From contig CAVTES010000008.1 of the NCBI GenBank assembly GCA_963733885.1, positions 62,001 to 126,000 of the forward strand: a stretch of DNA of 64,000 nucleotides. The letters run 5' to 3'. Numbering within the stretch: position 1 is the first letter of the stretch; each line of letters starts with the position of its first letter. This DNA comes from JACVRW01 sp963733885 (GTDB lineage Bacteria > Actinomycetota > Thermoleophilia > Solirubrobacterales > Thermoleophilaceae). Shown piece by piece: positions 44,690-52,560 of this stretch. Under the pieces are notes generated by a model, which saw nothing but the letters and a program-made list of their open reading frames with translations, did no database searches and was not told the origin of the DNA. A program made the translations under genes and the position numbers.

Positions 44690-44910
44690 ATTCGCGACAT
44701 CCGTCCGCCTTCCTGGCCAATCCCCAGCAGAACATCTGATCCAGTGCCGGCACCCGCCAGGAGGCGGTCCAGGACCCGCTGCGGCGCACCGGCGGCTTCG
44801 GCACGGGCGAGCACCCGCTCCGCGGCCGCCTCGAGGACGCCGGTGCCTGGCGAGCATGTCGACGTCGATTCCAGCCTCCTCGACGGTCACGCGTCGCGCG
44901 TCGATGCGCA
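44690..44910 (-). pseudogene. Probable decayed coding region
   Basis: Minus strand shows coding-like stretches in different frames: VTVEEAGIDVDMLARH, then GTGVLEAAAERVLARAEAAG and APQRVLDRLLAGAGTGSDVL. No start or domain is recognised. Confidence 0.25.
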
Positions 44911-44914
44911 GGCA

Positions 44915-45424
44915 CTAGCTCGCGTCGGCTCGTGCCGCCGCCTCGATCTCGCGCTCGAGCTCGTCGGCGTCGGCATCCAGCTGCTTCTCGATCAGCTTGT
45001 TGGCGCGCTTGGTCGCTTTCTCGAGCTGCTCCTCGATCTTCGACTCGCCGAGCACGATCACCGCGGCGCTGCCCGCCTCGAGCTCGTCGGCGAGCTCCTT
45101 GAGGTCTCCGCGCGAGATGCCGCGCGTGAGGTGGCCGGTCAGGCCGCCCGCGCCGGCGCCGACGATCGCGCTGCCGAGGATCGCGGGAGGGAAGATGATC
45201 CCGACGAGCGCGCCGACGGCGGCCCCGGTCCAGGCGCCGTGCTGGGTCGGCTTCTCGGTCTTCGTCACCCGGACCTTGCCGTCTTCTTCCTTTCGGATCA
45301 CCGCGGAGTCGAAGGTCCCGATCGCTCCCATGGCGTGGAGGTCGAAGACGGCCTCGTAGTCGGCCTCGGCATCCGCGATCTCGTCGTAGACGGCTGCATA
45401 GAGAAATACGGGTCTGTCGGACAT
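44915..45424 (-). CDS. DUF1269-type protein
   Basis: A 169-residue protein started at MSDRPVFLYAAVYDEIADAE behind AAAGGAG. A glycine-rich hydrophobic hairpin (GAWTGAAVGALVGIIFPPAI then GAGAGGLTGHLTRGI) is followed by the DUF1269 segment LEAGSAAVIVLGES and a charged C-terminal helix. It is the second member of the family with 1437-1940. Role unknown. Confidence 0.8.
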   Translation of the reverse strand: MSDRPVFLYAAVYDEIADAEADYEAVFDLHAMGAIGTFDSAVIRKEEDGKVRVTKTEKPTQHGAWTGAAVGALVGIIFPPAILGSAIVGAGAGGLTGHLTRGISRGDLKELADELEAGSAAVIVLGESKIEEQLEKATKRANKLIEKQLDADADELEREIEAAARADAS

Positions 45425-45494
45425 GTCGCTCCTTTCAAGAGCTGTCTTGGAGACCTTCGGGGTCAGAACGCTTTCGAGCGAACGTCTCGTCGCA

Positions 45495-45968
45495 TCATTC
45501 GCAGTCGATTTGCGCGAACGCCTGCTGGTAGGAGCTCGCCAGCTGCTGGCCTGCAGCCCGCAACTTGGCCTCTGCGCCACTGAGAGAGAGGTCCGAGGTT
45601 AGGCCGCTTGCGACCGCCTCGAGCTCAGAGGTGAACTCCTGGGTGGCCGACTCGACCTCCTGCCTCCGCTCCTCGCTGAGGTCGGGCTGTGCGTCCTTGA
45701 TCTGGTTGAGGTCGTCCTCGATGGCGTTCAGGTTCTCTTCCACGCCGTCGGCCGTCGCGGTCGCAGGCGTGAGTGCGGCCAGGTCGTCGACCTGCGTCTT
45801 CAGGTCGGCGCGGGCGTCGCACATCTGTGTTTGCGCCTTCTCCTCGTCCGACTCGCCGCATCCGGCCGCCGTTCCGGCGATCAGCAGGAGCCCGGCGACG
45901 AGTAGACCAAGGCGCAGCACACGCCTGTGCGGAGAAGGCGCCTGTCGGGAAGTCTGTTTGCGATTCAT
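45495..45968 (-). CDS. Probable lipoprotein with helical bundle
   Basis: A 157-residue exported protein. The signal LRLGLLVAGLLLIAGTAAGC ends in a lipobox-like TAAGC, so cysteine lipidation and membrane anchoring are likely. The rest is a helical, glutamate/alanine-rich domain with two further cysteines (QMCDARADL and QIDCE). A copy of the recurrent element is 33 bp upstream. Function unknown. Confidence 0.75.
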   Translation of the reverse strand: MNRKQTSRQAPSPHRRVLRLGLLVAGLLLIAGTAAGCGESDEEKAQTQMCDARADLKTQVDDLAALTPATATADGVEENLNAIEDDLNQIKDAQPDLSEERRQEVESATQEFTSELEAVASGLTSDLSLSGAEAKLRAAGQQLASSYQQAFAQIDCE

Positions 45969-46000
45969 GGCCCACACTCCATCGTCCGATCGCATTCGGT

Positions 46001-46023
46001 GCATCACCCGCCTGGGATGAAAT
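46001..46023 (-). promoter_or_regulatory. Recurrent control element, copy 12
   Basis: Minus strand: left half ATTTCATCCC, right half GCGGGTGATGC. It is 33 bp before the lipoprotein start, the shortest spacing seen. Confidence 0.65.
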
Positions 46024-46056
46024 GTCACGCGGTGCATGGCCATTGCCGGCATGCCA

Positions 46057-47595
46057 TCAGAGGCCTGTTTCGGCCGCGACGCGGCCGGACGCAACGGCCT
46101 CCTTGAGGGCACGGTGGTCGCGCTCGTTCTGGTCGGCGTAGGCCTCTGCGAACGAATCCAGCGCACGGTCGAAGCTGTCGCCGGCGCCGAGATAGCTTGC
46201 GATCGCGATCGCGTCCCCGGAGCGGGCGTGGGCCTTTGCGAGCGCATTGCCGCAGAGCTTCGCGTACATCGTCATCGCATGCGGGTTCATCAACTCGACC
46301 AGCGCCGAGCCCTTCCCGTCCCAGAGCTGGCGCATGTAGAAATCCCGGCTCACTCCGTCCTGGTCTTCGATCCGGATCCAGCCGAGCATGACGTCGCTGG
46401 CGGCCTGCGTCAGACGCTGACCCTCCACGACCCGCTGGCCGTGGCTGTTGAACGTGCTCTTGCCCAGGAACGGCTCGAGCACCGAAGCCTGCGCCTCCTT
46501 GAGTTGCAGGAACAGCGGATCGCTCTCGTCCCGGCCGAGCATGAGCACGATCCAGGCGCGTGTGCCGACGCTGCCCACGCCGACGACCTTCCGCGCAGCG
46601 TGGACGTACCGAAAGCGCTCGAGCAGCCACCGTCGATCGGCGGTCAGCGTACGCCGGTAGGAGCGGACGGCTCCCCGTAGGAACTCCACGAGCTCCACCT
46701 CTTCGGCGCCGGACACCACCTCCTCGATTGGCATGATGAGGGGCGGGTCGCTCGCGATCCTGGGCTCGCCGTGAACGATCTCCGTGAGCTTTCCAAATGC
46801 CCTCAGGCTGTCCTTCGACCGCGCCTTCGCCACATTGCGCTCGAACCGTTTCAGTTGCTTCCCGGCGACCTGCTGAGCCGCCAGCGCGGCGATCTCGTCC
46901 ACGTCGATGCGGGAGTACCAGAGGTCGAGATTTGACATCCCGGCGAGGCCGCTCATCGCCTCCCGGTACGCACGCGTCACAGCCCGATTGATCGACCGCC
47001 GCTGTTTCGCATCGAAGCCTCGATCCCGGCCGGCCACGGCGAAGCTGGCCACCAGCCGCTTCACGTCCCACTCGAACGGCCCCGGCAGGGTCTCGTCGAA
47101 GTCGTTGACGCCGAACACCAGCCGCCGATCGGGCGCGCCGAAGACGCCGAAGTTCGACAGGTGCGCATCGCCACAGAGCTGCACGTCCAGGCCGGTCCGA
47201 GGCGCCTCCGCAAGGTCCGCCGCCATCGGATAGGCCGCGCCGCGGAAGAACGTGAACGGCGACACCAGCATCCGTCCATAGCGGATCGGCAGCAACCCGG
47301 GTACCCGTGTGGCAGCCTGCTCCTGTAGCAGCTCGACCGGATCGGGCCGGTCGGAGGCCGGCTCCCATTCGCCATGCCCGGAGCGCGACACCACGGCCCT
47401 CGCCGCCTTGCCCCTCGCGGCCCGCTCTTCAACGGTGATGTGCGGTACCGCCTTCGGCTTGGGCCGCCGCCCGTCGCGCTGCCGCGCAGGCGCGGCCGAG
47501 TCCGTCGCCTCGTCCTGAGCTGCCTCAGCCAGCTCACTCGGGTCGGGCGTCCCGACCGCGCCGTACCCCTCGAGGGGGTGCTCAACGTCCGCCAT
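46057..47595 (-). CDS. DUF2252 protein, copy B
   Basis: A 512-residue paralogue of 5873-7348, with an AAGGGAG site before MADVEHPLEG. The kinase-like motifs are kept: LCGDAHLSNFG and GVNDFDETLPGPFEWDVKRL. The N-terminal 55 residues are a variable charged extension (DEATDSAAPARQRDGRRPKP). Divergence from copy A is spread along the gene, so it is an older duplication than the kinase tract nearby. Confidence 0.85.
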   Translation of the reverse strand: MADVEHPLEGYGAVGTPDPSELAEAAQDEATDSAAPARQRDGRRPKPKAVPHITVEERAARGKAARAVVSRSGHGEWEPASDRPDPVELLQEQAATRVPGLLPIRYGRMLVSPFTFFRGAAYPMAADLAEAPRTGLDVQLCGDAHLSNFGVFGAPDRRLVFGVNDFDETLPGPFEWDVKRLVASFAVAGRDRGFDAKQRRSINRAVTRAYREAMSGLAGMSNLDLWYSRIDVDEIAALAAQQVAGKQLKRFERNVAKARSKDSLRAFGKLTEIVHGEPRIASDPPLIMPIEEVVSGAEEVELVEFLRGAVRSYRRTLTADRRWLLERFRYVHAARKVVGVGSVGTRAWIVLMLGRDESDPLFLQLKEAQASVLEPFLGKSTFNSHGQRVVEGQRLTQAASDVMLGWIRIEDQDGVSRDFYMRQLWDGKGSALVELMNPHAMTMYAKLCGNALAKAHARSGDAIAIASYLGAGDSFDRALDSFAEAYADQNERDHRALKEAVASGRVAAETGL

Positions 47596-47682
47596 GATGT
47601 CGCTCCCTTCGCGGCCGGGCGGAGTCTCGGATACCTCCGCGTCTGTGCATCGGCTCGATGGAACCGCGCCTCAGCCGCGGCG

Positions 47683-47706
47683 GCATCACCCAGCTGGCAT
47701 GAAATC
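47683..47706 (-). promoter_or_regulatory. Recurrent control element, copy 13 (DUF2252 copy B)
   Basis: Minus strand: left half GATTTCATGCC, right half TGGGTGATGC. It is 88 bp before the DUF2252 start at 47595. Confidence 0.7.
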
Positions 47707-47771
47707 CCGGCTGGCGGGCGCTGGTCGGCGAGAGCCAGGCGTGTCGCGGCCTCAGCGCTCGGGTCGCATCG

Positions 47772-47796
47772 CATTTCATCCCAGCGGGGCGATGAC
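47772..47796 (+). promoter_or_regulatory. Recurrent control element, copy 14, with extended leader
   Basis: Left half CATTTCATCCC, right half GGGGCGATGAC, then GGTTGCAGGATTG at 47810-47822. Plus-strand orientation leads over the PAP2 gene (antisense) toward the kinase at 48473. Confidence 0.7.
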
Positions 47797-47879
47797 TGCT
47801 CGTGTTGGCGGTTGCAGGATTGCCCGCAGTGTTCCGGTCCTGCGCGGACAACATCTTGGTCCCGAGACGGCCTCGTCCC

Positions 47880-48458
47880 TTAAGGCGACCGGCGCGCGAA
47901 CGTGTGTGTGGTGAGCTGGGCGAGCGCGGTGCCGATCAGGGCGCCGGCCAGTACATCGCCGGGGTAGTGCACGCCGGTGTGGACGCGCGAGTAGGCCACC
48001 AGCGCGGCGAGCGCCTGCAGCGGGACGGCGGCCGCCGGCGACGCGTGGCCGACGCCGGTCGCGAACGCGAAGGCGGCGGCGGAGTGGCCGGAGGGAAACG
48101 AGCGCGAGCTCGGCATCCGCACGTGGCGCGCGAGCGGGACGTCGCCCGCCAGACGGTCGGGCCGTCGCCGCCGTGCGAGCGGCTTGACCGCAACGTTGAC
48201 GACGGTCGCGGTGACCCCGAGCGATGCGAGCCCCTGAGTGGCCGCGCGGCGGCCGGTCTTGCCACCCGCGAGTGCGAGCAGCGCGGCGGAGCTCAAGGAG
48301 AGGCGCGAGTAGTCGGCGGCGCGCGACAGGCGGCTCATCGCGACGTCGAGCGCCGGGGTCGGGGTGCGGGCGATGGCGGCGTAGATTGCGAGATCGAGGC
48401 GCTCGGCGTCCTCGATCCACGGCGGCCGGGGGGCCGAGGATTCGACGTTGGTGGTCAA
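47880..48458 (-). CDS. PAP2-type lipid phosphatase
   Basis: A 192-residue membrane phosphatase with all three PAP2 motifs: KPLARRRRP, PSSRSFPSGHSAAAFAF and SRVHTGVHYPGDVLAG. It would dephosphorylate phosphatidate or polyprenyl pyrophosphate. The start used is TTG at 48458, which lies in the ribosome-binding region of the divergent kinase gene; no better start is seen. Pairing with a lipid kinase suggests a lipid phosphorylation cycle. A truncated copy is at 7534-7692. Confidence 0.85.
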   Translation of the reverse strand: MTTNVESSAPRPPWIEDAERLDLAIYAAIARTPTPALDVAMSRLSRAADYSRLSLSSAALLALAGGKTGRRAATQGLASLGVTATVVNVAVKPLARRRRPDRLAGDVPLARHVRMPSSRSFPSGHSAAAFAFATGVGHASPAAAVPLQALAALVAYSRVHTGVHYPGDVLAGALIGTALAQLTTHTFARRSP

Positions 48459-48472
48459 GGAGGTGGGATCGT

Positions 48473-49786
48473 ATGAGGCGACGGCTGGCAGCGATCGTCG
48501 CGTTGGTAGTGGGGGCGGCCACGGTCGCGCTCGCGGTCGCCGTGGCGGTGAGTGAGTTCCCGCGCGGCTTGGGCCTGCTGGGCTGTGTGGTGATCGCCGG
48601 CGCGGCGGCCTGGTACGGCGTGCTGAGACGGGGGGGCGCGCGGGTAGCGGGGCTGACCGTCGCTGCGCTCGCGCTCGCCGGCGCCGTGGCGCTGCTCGTC
48701 GCGGGTGGTGCGCCGTTGGTCGATCTGCTGGTCGTGGCGGGGCTGCTGGTGTCGCTGGCTGCGGCGCGTGCCACCCAGGCCGTGCACGTGGATCTGCCCG
48801 GCGCTCCGGCGCCGCGCCGGCCGGTGCTCTTCTTCAACCCGCGTTCGGGTGGCGGAAAGGCGGAGCGCTTCGCGCTCGCCGACGAGGCACGCGCGCGAGG
48901 GATCGAGCCGATCGAGCTGAAGCCCGGCGAGGACCTCGAGACGCTCGTTCGCGGAGCCGTCGAGCGCGGCGCCGACGGACTCGCGATGGCTGGCGGCGAC
49001 GGCTCGCAGGCGATCGTCGCGGCGATCGCGGCCGAGCGCGGGCTGCCCTACGCGTGCGTTCCCGCCGGAACGCGCAACCACTTCGCGCTCGACCTCGGCG
49101 TCGACCGCGACGACGTGGTCGGCGCCCTCGACGCGTTCGTAGACGGCGGCGAGCGCGCCATCGACCTCGCCGAGATCAACGGCCGCGTGTTCGTCAACAA
49201 CGTCTCGCTCGGGCTCTACGCCGAGGCCGTCCAGCGCGAGGGCTACCGCGACGCGAAGATACGCACGCTGCTCGACACCGTGCCCGACATGGTCGGCCCC
49301 GGCGGCAGCGAGCTCGACCTTCGCTGGACCGGCCCGGGCGGGCAGGTGCACCACGCGGGTGCGATGGTGCTCGTCTCCAACAACCGCTACCGGCTCGGCC
49401 GCGCCGTCGGCTCGGGCACGCGGCCGCGGATCGACGACGGCCTGCTCGGGATCACCGTCGTCGGTGAGCCCTCCGGGCGCGGCGAGGAGAGGCATTCGTT
49501 GCAGCGGCCGATGCGCGAGTGGTCGGCGCCCAGCTTCGAGGTCGACGCCGACCGCCGCGTCCCCGCCGGCATCGACGGCGAGGCGCTCGTGCTCGACCCG
49601 CCGCTGCGGTTTCGCATTCGGCCCGCAGTACTGCGCGTGCGGATCGCGCGCAAGCACCCGGGCGCCTCGCCATCGGCCATGGCTCCCGAAGGCGCCCGGG
49701 CCGGCCTGGTCGAACTGGCGCGAATCGCCCGCGGCCGCGACCAGAAACCCGCAATGTCAACACCAAGGAGGCCCGAATGGACCTGA
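48473..49786 (+). CDS. Diacylglycerol-kinase-like lipid kinase with membrane N-terminus, copy B
   Basis: A 437-residue protein from ATG 48473 behind AAGGAGG. The first 105 residues hold four hydrophobic helices. The catalytic domain opens with VLFFNPRSGGGKAERFA, has the nucleotide motif GLAMAGGDGSQAIVAAIAAE and PYACVPAGTRNHFALDLGVD, and the DAGK C-terminal lobe VFVNNVSLGLYAEAVQREGY. It should phosphorylate diacylglycerol or a related lipid. Its end overlaps the amphi-Trp start by 10 bp. This is the intact partner of the broken gene 7707-9019. Confidence 0.88.
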   Translation: MRRRLAAIVALVVGAATVALAVAVAVSEFPRGLGLLGCVVIAGAAAWYGVLRRGGARVAGLTVAALALAGAVALLVAGGAPLVDLLVVAGLLVSLAAARATQAVHVDLPGAPAPRRPVLFFNPRSGGGKAERFALADEARARGIEPIELKPGEDLETLVRGAVERGADGLAMAGGDGSQAIVAAIAAERGLPYACVPAGTRNHFALDLGVDRDDVVGALDAFVDGGERAIDLAEINGRVFVNNVSLGLYAEAVQREGYRDAKIRTLLDTVPDMVGPGGSELDLRWTGPGGQVHHAGAMVLVSNNRYRLGRAVGSGTRPRIDDGLLGITVVGEPSGRGEERHSLQRPMREWSAPSFEVDADRRVPAGIDGEALVLDPPLRFRIRPAVLRVRIARKHPGASPSAMAPEGARAGLVELARIARGRDQKPAMSTPRRPEWT

Positions 49787-49995
49787 TGGAGATCACCGAG
49801 AAGGAACGGCTCAGCCGCGAGGACGCCGCCGCCCGACTGCACGCCATCGCCGACGCGCTCGCCAAACACAACGACATCGAGTTCGACCGCGGCGGCATGC
49901 ACTTCAAGGTGCACGTGCCCGACGAGGTCGACTTCAAGCTCGAGATCGAAATCGAGGACGACGGGCGGGAGCTCGAGGTCGAGCTCAAGTGGTGA
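49777..49995 (+). CDS. amphi-Trp domain protein, copy B
   Basis: A 72-residue protein coupled to the kinase by overlapping stop and start. It matches copy A (9010-9228) up to DFKLEIEIE, then differs (DDGRELEVELKW). It keeps the amphi-Trp ending with W. Its conservation next to the lipid kinase hints at a shared role, but nothing direct shows this. Confidence 0.8.
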   Translation: MDLMEITEKERLSREDAAARLHAIADALAKHNDIEFDRGGMHFKVHVPDEVDFKLEIEIEDDGRELEVELKW

Positions 49996-50086
49996 GCGAA
50001 GCACCCCATATCGGCATGATCGACCTCGGCCGGCAGCGGGAGACCGTTCCTCCACGGGAACACGGTCGCCGACGACGGATGCCCCG

Positions 50087-50112
50087 GCATCATCCCTGCT
50101 GGGTGATTTCGG
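50087..50112 (-). promoter_or_regulatory. Weak recurrent element, copy 15
   Basis: Minus strand: left half GAAATCACCC, right half AGGGATGATGCC. The left half is degenerate and no minus-strand gene begins nearby. Confidence 0.35.
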
Positions 50113-50174
50113 CCCCTTGCCCATCCGATCTATGGCACGACACGCGTGGGAACTCCGGCATGTTCCGGGCCACG

Positions 50175-50199
50175 GGTTTCATCCCAGCGGGGTGATGCG
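50175..50199 (+). promoter_or_regulatory. Recurrent control element, copy 16
   Basis: Left half GGTTTCATCCC, right half GGGGTGATGCG. It is the closest of all to a perfect dyad. The next plus-strand units are the DUF1214 remnant and the DUF7144-like gene. Confidence 0.65.
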
Positions 50200-50357
50200 A
50201 TCCGAGGGAGGTCAGTCCTACTGTTGGCCGGAATCCGCGCGAAGGGCGCGGACAACGCGAACAGGAGAATGAGCGCGAGAGTGGGTGGACTGGCCTCGAT
50301 CACGACGCCCGACACGGTGCCGAGCAGCGCACCGACTCCGGATACAGCCGAGGGACC

Positions 50358-50549
50358 TCTACTTCGGGCCCCCAGGCGCAGGCAGGAAAAGAGCACAGCT
50401 GGATCGAAACCATCCCCCGCAAAGGCTGGTTCCCGATTCTGCGCCTCTACAGCCCGCTCCAGCCGTTCTTCGACAAGAGCTGGCGGCCGAGCGAGATCGA
50501 ACCCCACAACCCCGGCTCCAACGGGCACCAGCCCGAAACCGGACGCTGA
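50358..50549 (+). pseudogene. DUF1214 C-terminal remnant (2)
   Basis: DLYFGP in one frame, then AGKEHSWIETIPRKGWFPIL and RLYSPLQPFFDKSWRPSEIE in the next, the canonical end of DUF1214 proteins. The switch falls in a run of C at about 50368. No start is present. It sits before the DUF7144-like gene; the sister remnant sits before a CMD-like gene. Confidence 0.7.
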
Positions 50550-50604
50550 ACCACGTGACCGGGGCAGCTCTGACACGCGAACGAATCAACCAAGGAGGTA
50601 CGAG

Positions 50605-50988
50605 GTGAGAGGTGCGGGTCGAGCGACATTTGCCGCGATTCTGCTGTTGATCGCGGGGACGCTCAACATCATCTATGGCATCGGCGCGCTGGACAGCGCC
50701 AACATCTTCACGAACGACACGAGGTACATCTTCACGAACCTCAACACGATGGGCTGGGTCTTGATCGTGCTCGGGGTGGTTCAGCTGACAGGAGGCTTCT
50801 CGCTGATCGCCGGCAATACCTACGGCCGGGTGATCGGAATCATCGGGGGCAGCCTCGGTGCGATCTCTGCCCTGCTGTCGATCGGCGGCGCCAACCCGTG
50901 GTGGTCGCTCGCCATCTTCTTCCTATGCGTGTGGATCGTCTACGGGATCCTCGTCCTCGGAGAGGACGAGCGCGCACCGTCAACCTGA
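50605..50988 (+). CDS. Four-helix membrane protein (DUF7144-like)
   Basis: A 127-residue paralogue of 5274-5657 from a GTG behind AAGGAGG, with the same ordered segments: TFAAILLLIAGTLNIIYGIG, TMGWVLIVLGVVQLTGGFSL, YGRVIGIIGGSLGA and ending FFLCVWIVYGILVLGEDER. It shares location with the intact lipid-kinase cassette, just as 5274-5657 is beside the broken one. Thus it is part of the duplicated block. Confidence 0.8.
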   Translation: MRGAGRATFAAILLLIAGTLNIIYGIGALDSANIFTNDTRYIFTNLNTMGWVLIVLGVVQLTGGFSLIAGNTYGRVIGIIGGSLGAISALLSIGGANPWWSLAIFFLCVWIVYGILVLGEDERAPST

Positions 50989-51375
50989 GCCCGAATCGGG
51001 ATCCGTTCGAGCTATGGGCGCTGGTCGTCGTTCGGGCGGCCGGCGCCCCATTGGTTGTCCGACGGCGTCGTCAACGAAGCCCGGTAAAGCAGGTTTCTGA
51101 ACGGGCTCGAGCAGGGCGGAACTTTCAAGCAGGTCAGCCTCGGCCTGCAACGCGTCCTCGACCGGCTGAACGCGACCTAATCGGCACGTTTGCCGCCGCG
51201 ACGCGCGAAGGTCGCGAGTCGGCGGGCGGCGCGATCCGCGCTCTCGTGACTCGTGTCGAGCACGACTGAGGGATCGCACTTCCGCTCTACCAAGCTGATC
51301 CAGTGGTTGCTCGCCGTCTATCATTCCCGGAGGTCGAGCGGCTGGGACTCGTTCTGCGCACTGAGGTGCTTCGCA
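50989..51375. other. Intergenic stretch with a C-terminal coding scrap
   Basis: No full gene. Plus strand 51091-51180 encodes FLNGLEQGGTFKQVSLGLQR then VLDRLNAT and a stop, a natural-looking protein end without a start and of unknown family. Confidence 0.35.
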
Positions 51376-51867
51376 ATGGCTGAGAGGAAAGCCGCAAAGA
51401 AGGGCACGCAGCAGTCCGCCAAGAGCACCACCGGCAAGGCGTCCAAGGCATTCACGGACGAGGAACGAGCCGCGATGAAGGAGCGCTCCCAAGAGGTGAA
51501 GGCGGCCGCGCGCCGCGGCCCGCGCGCGAGCAAGGCGGACGGGGAAAGCGACGTGCTCGCGAAGATCGCCGAGATGCCGAAACCGGATCGCGCCATGGCC
51601 GAGCGGCTCCATGCCCTCATCAAAACCAGCGCGCCAGCCCTCTCGCCGAGAACCTGGTACGGGATGCCCGCGTACGCCAAGGGCGGCAAGGTCGTCTGTT
51701 TCTTCCAAAGCGCGCACAAGTTCAAGTCGCGGTATGCGACGTTCGGCTTCAACGACTCGGCGAACCTCGACGAAGGCGCCGTGTGGCCGACCGCCTTCGC
51801 GCTGAAGGAGTTGACCGCCGCCGAAGAGGCAAGGATTGGCGCGCTCGTGAAGAAAGCGGCGAGCTGA
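51376..51867 (+). CDS. DUF1801 / YdhG-like protein
   Basis: A 163-residue protein. A lysine/alanine-rich N-terminus (AERKAAKKGTQQSAKSTTGK) precedes the DUF1801 fold: LSPRTWYGMPAYAKGGKVVC, FFQSAHKFKSRYATFGF and LDEGAVWPTAFALKELTAAE. Relatives include an iron-chaperone-like family of uncertain function. The lysine tail could bind nucleic acid. Confidence 0.75.
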   Translation: MAERKAAKKGTQQSAKSTTGKASKAFTDEERAAMKERSQEVKAAARRGPRASKADGESDVLAKIAEMPKPDRAMAERLHALIKTSAPALSPRTWYGMPAYAKGGKVVCFFQSAHKFKSRYATFGFNDSANLDEGAVWPTAFALKELTAAEEARIGALVKKAAS

Positions 51868-51900
51868 GGACCGAGCTCGCGAACCTCGTGAGCGGTCCGG

Positions 51901-51963
51901 CTTGGTCACCTTCGCCGGCGTAATGGCGGTGATCGCAGGCGTCTACATCGCGCTGAGGAGCGG
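51901..51963 (+). pseudogene. Scrap duplicating the start of the next gene
   Basis: Encodes VTFAGVMAVIAGVYIALRSG, close to ITFAGLLAVIAGGYNALSGI at the beginning of 52074-52466. It is a partial tandem duplication of about 60 bp. Confidence 0.45.
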
Positions 51964-52073
51964 GCCGCGGCGCGCGCGACAAACCGCGAGGCTAGCGATG
52001 CCGCGTATTCAGTCCGCAGGCAGCCGTACAGTCGCAGTCGCCACAAGCATCGGGCACGACGGAAGGAGACCCT

Positions 52074-52466
52074 GTGGCGGACAACGTCGCAAAGCGCTCT
52101 GGCTGGATCACCTTCGCTGGCTTACTGGCGGTGATCGCAGGCGGCTACAACGCACTGAGCGGAATCGCCGCGGTGGCCGACGACGACACGGTTGCCTCCC
52201 AGGCCAGGGAGGTGCTCTACGGGATCGATCTCACCGCCTGGGGTTGGTTCTGGCTGATCGTCGGGGTGGCGCAGATCATCACCGGGGTCCTCATTTTCCA
52301 GCGCAACGTGTGGGGACTCTGGCTCGGCGTCGCCTTCGCTGGCCTGAGCGCCATGCTGACCGTCATCGTCATGTTCGTCTTTCCGCTTTGGGCGATCGCG
52401 GTCCTCACGATCGACTTCCTTGTCCTCTTCGGGCTGCTGACCCAAAGCGATGAGTTCCTGACATGA
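52074..52466 (+). CDS. Four-helix membrane protein (DUF7144-like)
   Basis: A 130-residue protein from a GTG behind GGAAGGAG. Helices: GWITFAGLLAVIAGGYNALS, WGWFWLIVGVAQIITGVLIF, GLWLGVAFAGLSAMLTVIVM and IAVLTIDFLVLFGLL. It matches the plan of 16748-17194. Function unknown. Confidence 0.75.
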   Translation: MADNVAKRSGWITFAGLLAVIAGGYNALSGIAAVADDDTVASQAREVLYGIDLTAWGWFWLIVGVAQIITGVLIFQRNVWGLWLGVAFAGLSAMLTVIVMFVFPLWAIAVLTIDFLVLFGLLTQSDEFLT

Positions 52467-52560
52467 CTCTCTCGAGCTGGGTCGGGGAGCGACCTGCTCC
52501 GCTTCGAGCTCCTTGCGGGCCTCGGATGCCCAGCCGTCAGCCGAGTGCGAGGGTGCGGCC

